Part shown: positions 23,954-35,557 of the stretch, one piece after another
Numbering within the stretch: the first letter of the stretch is position 1
Layout: the number at the start of each line of letters is the position of its first letter
Source: Cryptomeria japonica
Taxonomy: Eukaryota > Streptophyta > Pinopsida > Cupressales > Cupressaceae
Assembly (NCBI RefSeq): GCF_030272615.1
Contig: NC_081406.1
Coordinates: 247,063,218-247,127,217, forward strand
Reading direction: 5' to 3'
DNA length: 64,000 nucleotides
Program-made: the position numbers and the translations under genes
Notes under the pieces: generated by a model
Told to the model about the DNA's origin: nothing
The model's input: only the letters and a program-made list of their open reading frames with translations
The model's database searches: none

Positions 23954-25667
23954 TGCTGTTTTAACATGAAAAAATAAAAAAACAAGCAAGGTTTTGTGGA
24001 AAATCAACAAAAAAATGATAATGAATCATTTGAAAAAAAAAGCATTCGAAAACAAGAAAAAAATATAAGGAAATAAGTTAGGAAGGGAAACAGAAAAATA
24101 TTTGGCAGCATATCCCCTTGTCTTTCAAGATTTTTTTTATTTTCAAAACATGAAAATGAAAAAAAAAATCTCTTTTGCTGCTTTAATCTTGTTTCCTCTC
24201 TTTCAAACCCTACAAACCTGTTTTCAGCAAGAATGCCAAATGAGTGAAAAATGATACAAAAAAAATTTAAAAAAACCACTTTAAAATGTGGTTGGGCATG
24301 CGTTGATGTGTTTTTCATGCACATGCAAACACAGAATAAAATACCCAAAAGTATCTTATCCTCTCTTGAACAAAGTTACTCAAATGCTGAAGATTAGCTT
24401 AAGGATCACTTGAGATAACTCCAAGGTTCTCGTATGTCGGGTCACGACGTGTGGATAAGCTCGTTGGTTTGATGTGATTATGCTGGAATCACGAGGGGAC
24501 TTACGTTAAATTGTTGAAAGCTTGAATCGCTGGAACTTGATCACCTGATATTGCAATCTTGTGATGCTTTTTTTTTTGAAAAAAAGGGCAAAAGATAAAG
24601 GGTTGGGGAGTTCCATTCTAAGACCTAGAATGTAAGAAGATAAGTGAATGATCAAATGGAATCCTACTGGGTGAGGTCTCACCATCAACTTGAACAATTT
24701 GACACAAGCTCAGTGCAATCTTCTAAGGACATTTCAAAGATGTTCAAATCATTACCATCAAACATTGCTCACCATTCAAGTTAATGCATAACAATTTGAG
24801 GTTAGGTTCATATCATTCTAGTTGACCACGCAATGCACACTTACAATCAACAAGAGGCCAGTGGTATGGACTAAACGGATTCCACACAAATGCATTCAAC
24901 AAATCCCTCCATTCAATTTAATAACAAGAAAGCAAATTGAGAAGTAAAGATCATGCAAGTTGTTGAAGCAACAAATCAAATTCACCATAACTTCAATGAA
25001 ATCAATTGTTCTTTACAACAAGGGTTTGACAACAATCTTTGCCTTCTCCTAATCTAACTTCTATTCTAATTGCTATTCTATTCTTCTCTAACTCCAATTG
25101 TTCTTTACAACAAGGGTTTGACAACAATCTTTGCTTTCTCCTAATCTAACTTCTATTCTAAATGCTATTCTATTCTTCTCTATTTCTCTGCGACTAACTA
25201 TTCACAACTGGCTATTAACCTTTACAAAATGAGAAGCTTGAGATTTATATTGAGAGCTCACTACAATGAACGGTCAGGATCAAATCTCCATCAACGGCCA
25301 AGATTTTACAATGAAAACCCTAATTAGGGTTTGTTACAACAAACTCAATTTGGCCAATAGATAATTATAACATTTTAGCATAACCAATAGATAATAAGGG
25401 TAGATGCCTCGAAGTTTGTGCCATCATGGGCGAGTCAAGTACATTGAATCAAGACATGCTGATGTGGAACTCCTTCGATTGGTGGAGATAGTGACTGGGA
25501 TGACTCCTCGACTTTGCACTTGTACTTGGTAGATTTGATACTCAACATTACAAGCTTGCTCGATGTTTGGTGTGACGATGGGAGGCGTCATTCATCGATC
25601 CTTGCTTGCCTATCCTACCTTAAGATAGTTGTGTGATATCTCTTTATACTTCAAGGTCTTGACCTTT

Positions 25668-25839
25668 TCATGTCATCTTGATGCAGTGAAAGTACTTGAG
25701 ATTCTTCCTCCCTTGATACTCTTGTGCTTGTTGATGAAGTTTTCTTCTTGAAGTTGCATGATGGTGTAGATCTTGCGATCTTCCCTTTCTCATTTCTTCA
25801 AGGTGTTGCTTTGCAATTTGCATCATCTTCCTTTCATAT
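25668..25839 (-). other. Short frame after a 3' splice-site-like motif in copy B
   Basis: On the minus strand, TTGTTTTGTTTTGCAG ends at 25840 and is followed by a 57-codon open frame rich in Gln, Lys and His (ERKMMQIAKQHLEEMRKG...). Copy C has an almost identical acceptor (ATTTTGTTTTGTAG) before its long frame. Either both copies keep the acceptor of a spliced transcript, or the motif is a chance pyrimidine tract. The protein resembles nothing I know. Confidence 0.3.
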
Positions 25840-26119
25840 CTGCAAAACAAAACAAGTATGGTATCAAATACTCATGGCATATAGCTTTTACACACCTTAA
25901 TATGATCTTTGGGTATTGCAGGTCTGATAGGTGTATCTAGGAAAAATTCGCTCTCATGAAGGAGCACTTGAAGTTGTTTTTCGCTCCTAGAGAGGAGCTC
26001 TTGAAGTCCTCTCAAACTTAGTCCAATTCCGTCTTTCATTACTTCAGGTTTGAATAATTTATCTTTCATGGAGGTGGAGGCATCAAATTAGCTTGGAAGA
26101 TGGTTCGGCAAGCAATTTC

Positions 26120-26660
26120 GCTCCTATAATGGTGCACTTGGAGTTCGCTCTCCTTAGATTGAACATGAAGTTTGCTCCTCTTAGCCTGAACATGAAGTTC
26201 GCTCCCCTATGACCTGAACATGAAGTCCGCTCCAAGATGGGAGCACGTGAAATAACCTTCTAAAATGGTTCTCTCCTAAGCATGTTAAGACATCAAATCA
26301 GCTTAAGGAAATGATCTATTAGGAGGTTTGGCATCTTATTTTGGGCAAATGAGACAAATTCGCTCCCCTAAGTCTGAACATGAAGTTCACTCCCCTCTGT
26401 CCATTCATGAAGTTCGCTCCCCCCCTTTGTTCATGAAGTTCGCTCTTATGTGCTTGAAGGTGAAATTTGCTTTCAACTCAAAATCGGATCAGCTCAAGGT
26501 AAATGCTCTCCCATCATCTCCCGAGTATATGAAAGAAATTCGCTCTCACTTGGGAATTTATGAAGTAAAATTCACTCACTACCTTTGCATATGAATTTCA
26601 CTCTCCTACTTCCAAACATGAAGTTCGCTACTCTATGCCCAAACATGAAGTTTGCTCCTC
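26120..26660. repeat. 27-bp tandem array in copy B (TTCGCTCC core)
   Basis: The core GCTCC starts at 26120, 26147, 26174, 26201 and 26229, then 26362, 26389, 26416 and 26442, then 26600, 26627 and 26654. Steps within blocks are 26-28 bp. The filler is GAACATGAAGTT-like. The copies are in three blocks separated by degenerate sequence. Confidence 0.85.
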
Positions 26661-27120
26661 TATTAAGGGCATTCGAAGTGAATTCTGCCCCTGATGAGGA
26701 ACTTGAAGCTTTCGCCCTCAACCTCGAGCACTCAAAGTATCACTAACCAGCAATCTTTCACACTCTTTGGTTGAACTCATGATGGGCTTTACTTCTCATG
26801 TGATCGAGATGTTACTGAAGGCTAACAAACTCACTCATTTCATACCTCATACAAGGCTATCCACCTAATTGTTGGCTTCTTGACCACCTATACCGCTCTA
26901 ATGCAAAGGCTGATAGCTAAGGACGGAAACACTATCCTGGAAAGCGAAAAAAAAAGTGGGGTGTCCCCATTTGCAATGGGGTGATGTGTGAATACCTCAC
27001 AACAACATGCTTGTTGGGCGAGTCTCTAGGTCAGACTCGTGAGTCTTTTGTTAAGAATCGTCAGGACTCGGCTCGCAAGTCCGTGGCGAGTCCCACGAGT
27101 CTTCCATCTATGGTTTGGGT

Positions 27121-27595
27121 GTTTTGGAGAGACATGGATCATCACTTTATCATTGGAAGTTGGCATAACGATGAGTACTTTCATCATTGATCAGTATAAG
27201 CACTTCTTACATCATCATGAGTCTGATTTTCAAATTCATGGGTGCTGTTCAGGTTTGCATCAGCAGCCTAGGATGGGCTGATATGTTTTTTCGTGCACCT
27301 ATGAGGGGTATTTTGCACATCCATGGAAGCTCATGTGTAGTTGGAGAGTTATTTGTTGTTGATAGCTTCTTGAGATACTTCTATCTCCTCATTTTTTATG
27401 AATGGGACAGCGTGGTGACTTGGAATCCATTAATCAGCTTGATAGTGGGAAGGTTTTAGAATATCAGAGTTACAAGGTTCAATACTGCGGGTTGCATCAA
27501 AGTGGAGCAGTGGCATTTTTCATATGGCTAGTTTGGGATCTTGGTGGTACAACAAAAAATTGCTCGAGGACAAGCAATGTTTGGGCCAGGAGGAT
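27121..27595 (+). other. 3' internal end of an LTR element before the LTR at 27596
   Basis: The last 45 bases encode LEDKQCLGQED in plus orientation, similar to the way plant gypsy polyproteins end shortly before the 3' LTR, and a purine-rich GGCCAGGAGGAT precedes the LTR. The upstream frames (26981-27632) overlap one another and show no pol domain. Confidence 0.35.
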
Positions 27596-28656
27596 TGTAA
27601 TGTCCCCAAATTTTAAGGTGACATTTAATTAAATTGATTTTTATTAAGCTATCAAAATATAAATAAAATATCCATACGATGACTTATTATTAATTAATTT
27701 AATTAAATAACAATAAAATAATTAAATATTATTATAAGGCCACTTTATTTAATTAAGTTTTCCAGTCAGTTTGATCTTCTAGATGTTTCTTGGAGGGCTT
27801 TATAAGGAGGTCCTTGGGTTGTAGCAAGGGGATGCTTTTGATTTAATGAACGTTGATGATTTCTAGAGACAAAAACCTTCAGGAATTTGACAAGAGGATT
27901 AAACAAAGACCTGGTTCTTTTGAAGGGGTGGATTCGTGACGGAGTCTACATCCGGGCCAAATTTGTGAAGTCTTCATTAGAGACAAATTTGCAGTAATAA
28001 GGTTAATTGCAGTTCTGAGGTAATTTATATTCCCATGAGAAAATAAGGATATCTTCTTCTGAATATTTTAATTGCAGTTTATTGAAAGAGTAGCTGATAT
28101 TTGTGGGACCCGATTCTTTATTGGGACCTTGGTTCAAGTTTGATATTTATTTAAGATTATAGGAAAAGTCTAGAGTAATTGCTGCTAAATATTAGGTGAA
28201 TATTTCGATTGCTAAGGTTTGGAGGATGGGCATATTGAATATAATAATATTGACATTGTGAATGATTCGTGGATTAATTGTTTTGGCCGTGTGGGAGTAT
28301 AAGACTATATCTGCCAATTATATAACATTTGTGATCATTATGAAATAGGTGTTCAACTGATATTTGTCGATATTATCTAAATGAGTTTCATAAGAGTACG
28401 ATATATTAAAGGGTTAATTTTTGCTGCTTCGATTCAAATATTTTATCCGGGAGTCCAAGCTTAATGTTGTACTCGAAGCTTGTGGAATCATTAGCACCTG
28501 GATGCAATTCCTTTTACAGTGGGTCCCACTTGTGATGAATGAGAACAGAGGCTGCATGAAATGTGTCATTGACCGGGTCATTGGCTCAACTATTATCGAG
28601 GAGCTTCTTAAGGCATATCTGCTTGAAGGAAGATTTTCAGTGCATTCATCATAACA
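27596..28656 (+). repeat. LTR of a gypsy-type element (right end tentative)
   Basis: It begins TGTAATGTCCCC after a purine-rich tract. A TATA-like TATAAGG is at 27801. The right end is proposed at ...CATCATAACA (28656), which mirrors the start, but no target duplication (left AGGAT, right CTAGC) supports it. Its sequence does not match the LTR ending at 18935, although their termini (TGTAATGTCCCC and GGGGACATTACA) are complementary. Confidence 0.4.
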
Positions 28657-30952
28657 CTAGCTGGGCACATTCTCACCTGTGAGTAATCTTGTTGAATTAA
28701 TGTTAGTGCATTATAAACGCTATTGTAACATGCCACTAATTCTAAACTTAACAAAAAATAGATATCTATCTTTATTAAGATAAAAAGCTTGAGTATTTCA
28801 AATAAAACATAACTACTTCAGCTGAAAATGAAAACTAACTAATTGCTCTTCAACAAAATAAGAATTCTAACTAATTCAATTGAAAGGAAGTTAATCTTCT
28901 AAATGGACTAACCACGAATCATAATCTTCAAGAGTAAGTATTTTAACATGATCATTTCTGATGCAGGAGCATCCCCGGTTCATAGCAATCTTGCATCAAC
29001 CAAAAACATTTTCCTTTTTGTTTTGCTTTCTGTTTGCAGTTTCAGCTTTTCTTTCTGTGTGTACCGGTTTTGGCTCGCCGAATATTGTGGAGTTGGATTC
29101 TACTTGGAGACTTGATCATCTTTCTTAATCCCAAACCACATCGCATTTTGATCATTTTCCGGCAAGATATCGCTATCGGTTTCCTTGACAGTTTCTTGTT
29201 ACCGGTTGCCTAGACCTATTTTGGTGATCTACCGGAATCCCTTCTGAAGCTTGCGAAGCCTTGGGCGTTGATTCTGATGTTACTTGGCGTGTGGCCGACC
29301 TTTTCCCACGATCTACACTTCATCCTTTGGATTTTCCGAAGGAATCTCTTGGTGAAGGCCGACCTTGTTGGTTTTACACATTAGGTCTTGTTCTTCGGGT
29401 TTTGATCCCTTTTTGGGCCGACCGGATCCTTTGGATTGTATATATAATTGTAATTGCGCATTAGAATGTAATATCAATCAAAGAATCAAGTAGTGAGATT
29501 GTGCATAGAAGATAGATCGTAAGATTAAAGGTCCCAGTTGTGACCTATTCTGTATTTTGAGCATGTTTTAGCAGGCCTGTGAGCCGAATTTTGTAACCCG
29601 GTTGTTACCGGTTGGTTGTAATCAATTTTCATGTTATAATACAATCTATTCTGCATTGCCTCCATCATATATTTGTGCTTTCGTTGTGTTTACTCTTGCT
29701 GACCGGTTCGGATTGATCTCTTTGAGGTCCCTCCTCACTGGTGACTGCTTCAATTTCACTTTTCAAAAGAAAGAGAATAAGTTCAGAGATTACAAACCAT
29801 TAAGCTTTCCAACTAGAGTTTTTTGTAACAAGCCTTGGCATAGTCTAGAAGAGGAAGAGCATCATCAAGGGCTTTTCCATCCAACCATAGACCCACAATC
29901 CTTCCAACTAGAAGTGGCTCTACCCATCTTGAGGGTGCAAACTAAGGACTAGATCTAGTTACCATCTTGCCATCTGAGCCAAGTGTTTAGAATCTACACA
30001 CAACTAGTCGGTCACACACTATAGATGCCCCCTAACTAGTATGACCATTTGACTAGTAGGTGTATCTGTTTTATGTTGGCCAAGGTTTTAACATTGCAAG
30101 CACGTTCAACACGCTATCAATATTCACCACCCTTGCTCGACTTGATCTTACTGGAATTCAACTAACTCACAAGTTACATAACATCTAGGTACAACTAACC
30201 CATTGGCTTACATAATCATATAGTTATATAATTTGTCTCATGTCTACTAGCATTAATGGTCTACAACGACCTTCATGGGTTTCTAACATATTCAGACCCA
30301 CCAACTATTGTACTACTGACTCTAACAAACTCAACTATCAACATGGGTTCCATTTAATTATAACTTCAGTTTTCTTATCAGCTAACCAGAGAATACAAAG
30401 ATTAAATAGATAATTACAATTTAGATATCATTCTAATTAATTAACTTTTATCATTATGTTATACACATTTCAAGACAAGCCAACTGCTTACTATCCCTAG
30501 TCCCAAACAGTCTCAACTACCCACGAGGTGAAATGGCTTTTCTTTCTTACGACTTCAACTCAATAGAGACATTCTTCTATGGTTTAACTGCAAAATTAGT
30601 TGTTTTTAAATCACTATAAGCATTCATTTGATGCATGCCGCAAAGAATGATAATTAATGGGTATAGTTAATTCTTCTATCTGGTATTTCTACTTCCAAAG
30701 TATGATGATAAGCATTGATTAAGAGGGGTCCATGTCGCAGATTAGTATTTATAAATGAAAAACAAAAACTGATTGCCTTCACATAGGTTTATATTTCTTT
30801 TCCAGGTTATTGATGTTCAAACTCTTGTCTTGCTCTAAGATTCCTTCTCGGAGTCGTTATGTCAAATTCAAAGTATGTATATGCACTCAAGTGAGATGAC
30901 CCATATTTCGGGTTCTTAATGCACAGTAATTAATGATAGATTATGATCTAAT
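28657..30952. other. LTR-like and anonymous remnants
   Basis: About 28970-29750 is richer in CCGGT words, like the LTRs at 30953 and 38785, and carries ATAATACAA and GTAACCCGGTTGTTACCGG near 29600. It may be a degraded LTR without recognisable ends. The frame at 29602-29952 shows no family motif. About 29960-30950 shows nothing. Confidence 0.35.
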
Positions 30953-31761
30953 TGTTGGCATTCTACACTCTAATGAGAATAGTTGATGTTGTCATTGATG
31001 GCAACCAACTGGCAACCAACTGGCAATAGGTTTCTACATGCCTGGCATCACATATATAATACACCGGCAGACACCAACACCGACAGGCGCTTACACCGGC
31101 ATTTAGATTACATCGGCAACAAAGCATACTGGCACTCCAGCCGACATGGGATGAACTTTTGTTTATTGTAATATAATTATCTTTTGTAAGCCGACATGGT
31201 ATATTGTAAAGACTCATATATGTATGAGATCTTATAGATCATTTTGTGATGAAGTATAGAGATGTATGGTAGAAGATAGTTGTTTAGTAGTAGCGAAGGT
31301 TTTTGGTTAAGGTATCTATCTGAGCCTAAACCGGTACTGAACCTGGCATTAGAGATGCTCTTTTGAGCAGTACATTGTATTGGATTTAATTATCCATTTT
31401 GTAGTCAGTGAGACTCTTCATTGAGCAGTGAACTCTAGGCCGTTGGCCTCCCTGCCTGTGCAAGCCCCTCTATTGTAAGTAGTATTTATTCATTGGCTAG
31501 TGAGTAAATATTGTGGGTCACAAATCCCACCGAGGTTTTTCCCACACCGAGTTTCCTCGTTAAAATATCTTGTGTTATGGTGTGTTTCTATGTTGTCTCT
31601 GTTATTTCTGTTTACTGCATTTATTCTTATTTACCAGTACACTGTTTTGGGTTGCAAAGTTATAAATAAGTTTAAATATTCATTACACCGATTAGACACT
31701 GATTCACCCCCCCCCCTCAAATCTCAATGTCTGTGGGACTATCATTGAATCCAACACTAAT
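30948..31761 (+). mobile_element. Solo LTR with perfect 5-bp target duplication (CTAAT), related to the LTR at 38785
   Basis: The LTR proper is 30953-31756 (804 bp), beginning TGTTGGCATTCTACACTC and ending TTGAATCCAACA. CTAAT flanks it at 30948-30952 and 31757-31761. It shares with the 38785-45727 element the start TGTTGGCA, the phrase GTCATTGATGGCAAC, GTGAGACT, GTGA-CTCTAGG and the GTGG/GAGGTTTTTCCC region near the end. It is therefore a solo LTR of a sister family. A TATA-like TATATAAT lies at 31053. The frame at 31500-31748 inside it is incidental. Confidence 0.88.
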
Positions 31762-32182
31762 GTCTTTATGTCATCATAATGATTTCTACAATGAAACTGA
31801 TGCATGCTGATAAATATTCAATTCTTAACATATAATAGCAAGAAATCTAATGCACGATGCTAAGGAATATATTATGACAATATTGGCTCTGCTATAAACA
31901 TAATACAGAATGAAATAAACATGCATGTGTCTAGGCAATGGCTGGTGATAGAATATCTCAATTACTGGAACATTCCACTCTAGCACTCCTTGTGATCACC
32001 CCCCCGTTTTACAATCCACTGACATTTCTTTGCGATGAGCGAGAGACCAGAAGGCCATGTTTCTCCTAGTTTTGCAGCAGTCATAACTATTATTGATTTC
32101 CGCTATTCTTCCCCAACATTTCTTTGTCATTGTTGCACACTGCTAACCTTTCAAGCTTGTGGAGCTACCACTTTGTAGTGGT
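31762..32182. other. Anonymous spacer
   Basis: No coding or terminal-repeat signal is visible. Confidence 0.45.
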
Positions 32183-33004
32183 TGTTAGAAGATATCAAGA
32201 GAGAGTCGTTCTTTCCATTTTGCTCCGTTTTTCCCAAAAATAATGAAACTAAAGTTCTGAAAATCATTCAAGAGCCTTTTCCATGTGATCACGCTCTCCC
32301 TGTAAATAAAAATAAATGAAATCTTTTCAAAACTTCCGGTGCTAAGCAACAAGTGCTCTTGGAGACGTTATTGCGAGTGGTGGAGTGGACGTTACGTTTT
32401 CCCCCAATCTCAACAAACGCACTTGATAAATAAGGATTGCTGAATTATTTAGATAATGCTCCTCAATTTTGATATATTAATATGTATTTACATATATTAA
32501 GGATTGGATTGAATTCAAATGACATTCATAATTCTAGTTCCTTTCCTTCCAATTATGAAGTTGTTGATAATATCTTTTTTTCTTTTAAATTAATTACAAG
32601 AGATAGACCAAGACCACCTAACTGACAAGGTCATGACAATTCTACCCATGGTACCAAGATTACGACAAACCCCAAGGACAACTCATCTCTAGGTTCAAGC
32701 TTGATGACAAATTTGACCTCTTTCGAAGTATACATTCCTCTCCGTGATGACACTCTCCTTCCCTCTTGAGGATGTAGTTGCTCTTGCATCCACTTGGTTA
32801 TATGAAAATAGTTAGGCAAATCTTGTCTTTCATAATTTCCAAACATACACAACAAATATTATCAACAATAATTATTCATGTCAATATTTCCATCTCATTG
32901 ATGATTATACATCTCATGTATGAAAAGAAATAAAATATTAATGACATACCAATCTCAATTGCAACATCCAAAATAGAACCATCAATGAAAATAGGGATGT
33001 AACA
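32183..33004 (-). repeat. 3' LTR of the minus-strand Ty3/gypsy element (distal end tentative)
   Basis: On the minus strand TGTTACATCCC starts at 33004, right after a polypurine tract. The distal end is proposed where the plus strand reads TGTTAGAAG (32183), which would give an LTR ending CTTCTAACA; this is weakly supported. The matching 5' LTR is not in the window in recognisable form. Confidence 0.4.
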
Positions 33005-33018
33005 TACTTTCCCCCTTG
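33005..33018 (-). promoter_or_regulatory. Polypurine tract of the gypsy element
   Basis: CAAGGGGGAAAGTA on the minus strand precedes the LTR start. Confidence 0.65.
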
Positions 33019-33109
33019 TGAATCATCATCCTCGATGATTCATTCTTATTATTAAAATCCATAAGAAATAGTTTTGATAAAATCAAACATCAAAAAAAGT
33101 TTCAAATGC

Positions 33110-34201
33110 TTTTGAAGGAATAAGGAAATTTCTGAAGGATTTCATCAATCCTCCCAAGTGGGATTCTCTTCTGAATGTTGGTCCCGCTGGACTTTATATT
33201 GTATAACCTTGCAGTTACATAAGCGAAGCTTACGTATTTTGAGCACTCTTAAGTGGCTAAAATCCGGCCACCTCTAGATCCTACACCTACAAGAGGTTCC
33301 AATCAATCTCTAATCAAAGTTGGCAATATTATTTTCAAGATACAAAACATGAAAAACACACTGCAATCGGGCGAGAGTTGGAGGTCGAGCAATTTTGTAG
33401 GCTACTGGATAGACAACTACTAGGACTTCAAAGGGTCCCACATACCTCGGTGCTAACTTAAAGGATTTTCCAAATTGGATTGAACTCTTATGTGGTTTAA
33501 CTCTCAGGAGAACTTTCTCTCCCACCACAAATTGTTTGGGAACTCGCTTTGCATTTGCATAGCTTTTCTATCAATCGTTAGCTTCTGCTAACCTTTGCAT
33601 GATCATCTTAACTTGCTCCTCCATTTCTGGGAGCATCTCGGAACCCAAGGTTATCCTATCCTCTAGCTTGTCCTAGCTAATAGGAGTCTACACCTCCTCC
33701 CGTATAGTGCTTTGAAAGGGCACCATCTTAATGGCTGATTGATATGAATTATTATAAGCAAATTCCACAAGAGGAAGAAAATCTTCCCATTTGTATTGTT
33801 CATCCATACAATACACTCTTAAGAGGTCCACCCAAACTCAGTTCACTCTTTTTGTTTGACCATCGGTCTCGGGATGGTAGGCTGAACTGATGTTTAATTG
33901 GGTTCGTAAAGCTACAACAAGGTTTGCCAAAACCTAGATGTCATTCTCGCATCCCCATCAAATATAATCTTCTCTGGTACCCCATGTAAATAAAAAATCT
34001 CTTGAACAAACATCCGAGCTATTATGGGTGCTCCATCGATCAAATTACCTGGTATTAAATGAGCTACCTTGGTGAGTCTACCCACCACCACTAAAATTGC
34101 ATTTTGTCTATTCCATGACATGGGTAAGCCTTGTACAAAATCCACATTCATGATTTCCCTTTTCTTATTTGGAATAACATGTGGCTGCAACAACCCTGTT
34201 A
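33110..34201 (-). pseudogene. Ty3/gypsy integrase core and C-terminus (second half of a split pol)
   Basis: Reading resumes after copy A with LLQPHVIPNKK, the linker before the integrase core. The first catalytic Asp lies in MNVDFVQGLP and the second in FDGDARMTSRFW. The third catalytic position, Glu in the family's GQTERVN motif, is Lys here (GQTKRVN). The C-terminal part reads VGEKVLLRVKPHK and LAPRYVGPFEV, then HSEENPTWED just before the polypurine tract. No chromodomain is recognisable. Several stops and frame changes occur between 33530 and 33910. The first half of pol is at 51811-53796, 17.6 kb away, across copy A. Confidence 0.88.
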
Positions 34202-35085
34202 GATACTGTTGATGTGTTATTTATGCACAGTCTAACACAGAATAAGATACCCAAAAGTATCTTATCCTCTCTTGAACAAAGTTACTCAAATGTTGAAGAT
34301 TGACTTAAGGATCACTTGAGACAACTACAAGGTTCTTGTATGTCAAGTCTTGACTCGTGGATAAGCACAATTGGTCGTTGTGATTGTTGTTCCTCCAAGA
34401 GGCCTTACGTAACTTCTTAGAATATGATGCTCAATCTCTCTAAGACTGGTTTCTTCGAATGATATTCAATGAGGCTCTTTCCTACTACTACTACTAGAGT
34501 TTATCAAAAAAAAGTGCAAAAGATGAAGGTTGAGAGATACTAAGCTATTCCTAGGAATGGATGGATGAAGGACGACTCAAGTGAAACTCTACTAGTCCTA
34601 GTATTGCCATACAAGAACAACTCCACCAAAACTAGTGCAATCTTCTAAGGACATTTGAAGATTTTCAAATCGCTGCTAAGCATAGACACCATCAATCGAA
34701 TGCATATCCATGATTAAGCAACAATTGAACTTAAGTACTTTCAATATTTCCAGTTGACCACACAAGGCGCGCTTACAATCAGCAAGGGGCTAGTGGTATG
34801 GATTATGAGTTTCACAATAAATCATATGCAACATTCCATCATTCAATCTAAATATTTAAATCAATATGAAAGATTGACTTGAGAGGATGAAAAACCATGT
34901 AAGAATCTTCAAGGGATGAATAAAAACACCATAACTTCAATGTTTTATTAACCCAATAGCAAAGTAACAACAATTCTTCAAGTCGTCTTATCTCTCTTAA
35001 ACTCCTATATCTATTATAGCTAATGTCTATTATCTAATGTCTCTTCTTGTCTAATGTCTAATGATTACAAATGAAATGAGTGGGG

Positions 35086-35093
35086 TTTATATA
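35086..35093 (-). promoter_or_regulatory. TATA box in copy A
   Basis: TATATAAA on the minus strand, 880 bp before the distal end. Copies B and C have TATA-like boxes at corresponding places (+ 25242-25251 and 55729-55736). The transcript would start downstream of the long frame, as in an LTR where the frame lies in U3. Confidence 0.6.
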
Positions 35094-35557
35094 GCACTCC
35101 CAAATACAATGAAGGGCCAAGATCAAATAAATATCAAGAGCCGATATTTTGCCACCTAAACCCTAATTAGGGTTTGATACAAATAAACCCTATCAAGACA
35201 AGCATTATGATGATACCAACCAATGAGAAAATGACATGAACTTACACAAAATCAAAGAAGCATCCTCCAATAGGAAAATAATCTGCCACATAGGATCATA
35301 AAAAACTGTCATCTAGACCTTTGTTCCCTTTCTCCTTCTCTTTCGTGGCGTATTCAATGAATCTGGTCATCATGCCTTCTATCTTAATTATTGAAATTTC
35401 TGGCAAATTCTTCAACTATTCTTCCTAGTGAATGACTTCTTCAAAGAATGCAACGATGGAAGCCTCCCATTCAATTTCAAGATCTCTTATCTTGCTAGCA
35501 AGCACCATGAACGTATGCATATCTTCCAATTGCTTTTCGGTGATCATTCCATCATTC

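Larger units (their letters stand above)
24301..27004 (-). mobile_element. LTR-like copy B (short member of the giant-LTR family), TSD GCATG/ACATG
   Basis: On the minus strand it begins TGTTGTGAGG and ends CACATCAACG, matching both ends of copies A and C. It is flanked by GCATG (24296-24300) and ACATG (27005-27009), a 5-bp duplication with one mismatch. It is 2,704 bp long and lacks the long reading frame seen in A and C. It keeps the subterminal palindrome, the repeat array (about 26120-26660), a TATA-like box (+ 25242-25251) and the AACACAGAATAA text near the distal end. It interrupts the hAT element. Confidence 0.85.
23044..27120 (-). mobile_element. hAT-type DNA transposon with 8-bp target duplication, split by LTR copy B
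   Basis: The element proper is 23052-27112. GTTTGGGT occurs just outside both ends (23044-23051 and 27113-27120), the 8-bp duplication expected for hAT. The terminal inverted repeats are CAAAGTTGGAAAACTCG on the left and, reading inward on the minus strand, CATAGATGGAAGACTCG on the right: 14 of 17 match. ACTCG words recur beneath both ends. Removing copy B and its duplication leaves about 1.35 kb, too short for an autonomous hAT. The flanks belong to the gypsy-type sequence around it, so the hAT inserted there before copy B inserted into it. Confidence 0.8.

Noticed and set aside
23755..24010. Two separate small proteins on the minus strand at 23755-24010
   Set aside because: One is a shadow frame. 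The other is the start of the hAT remnant, which continues past its in-frame stop to 23387.
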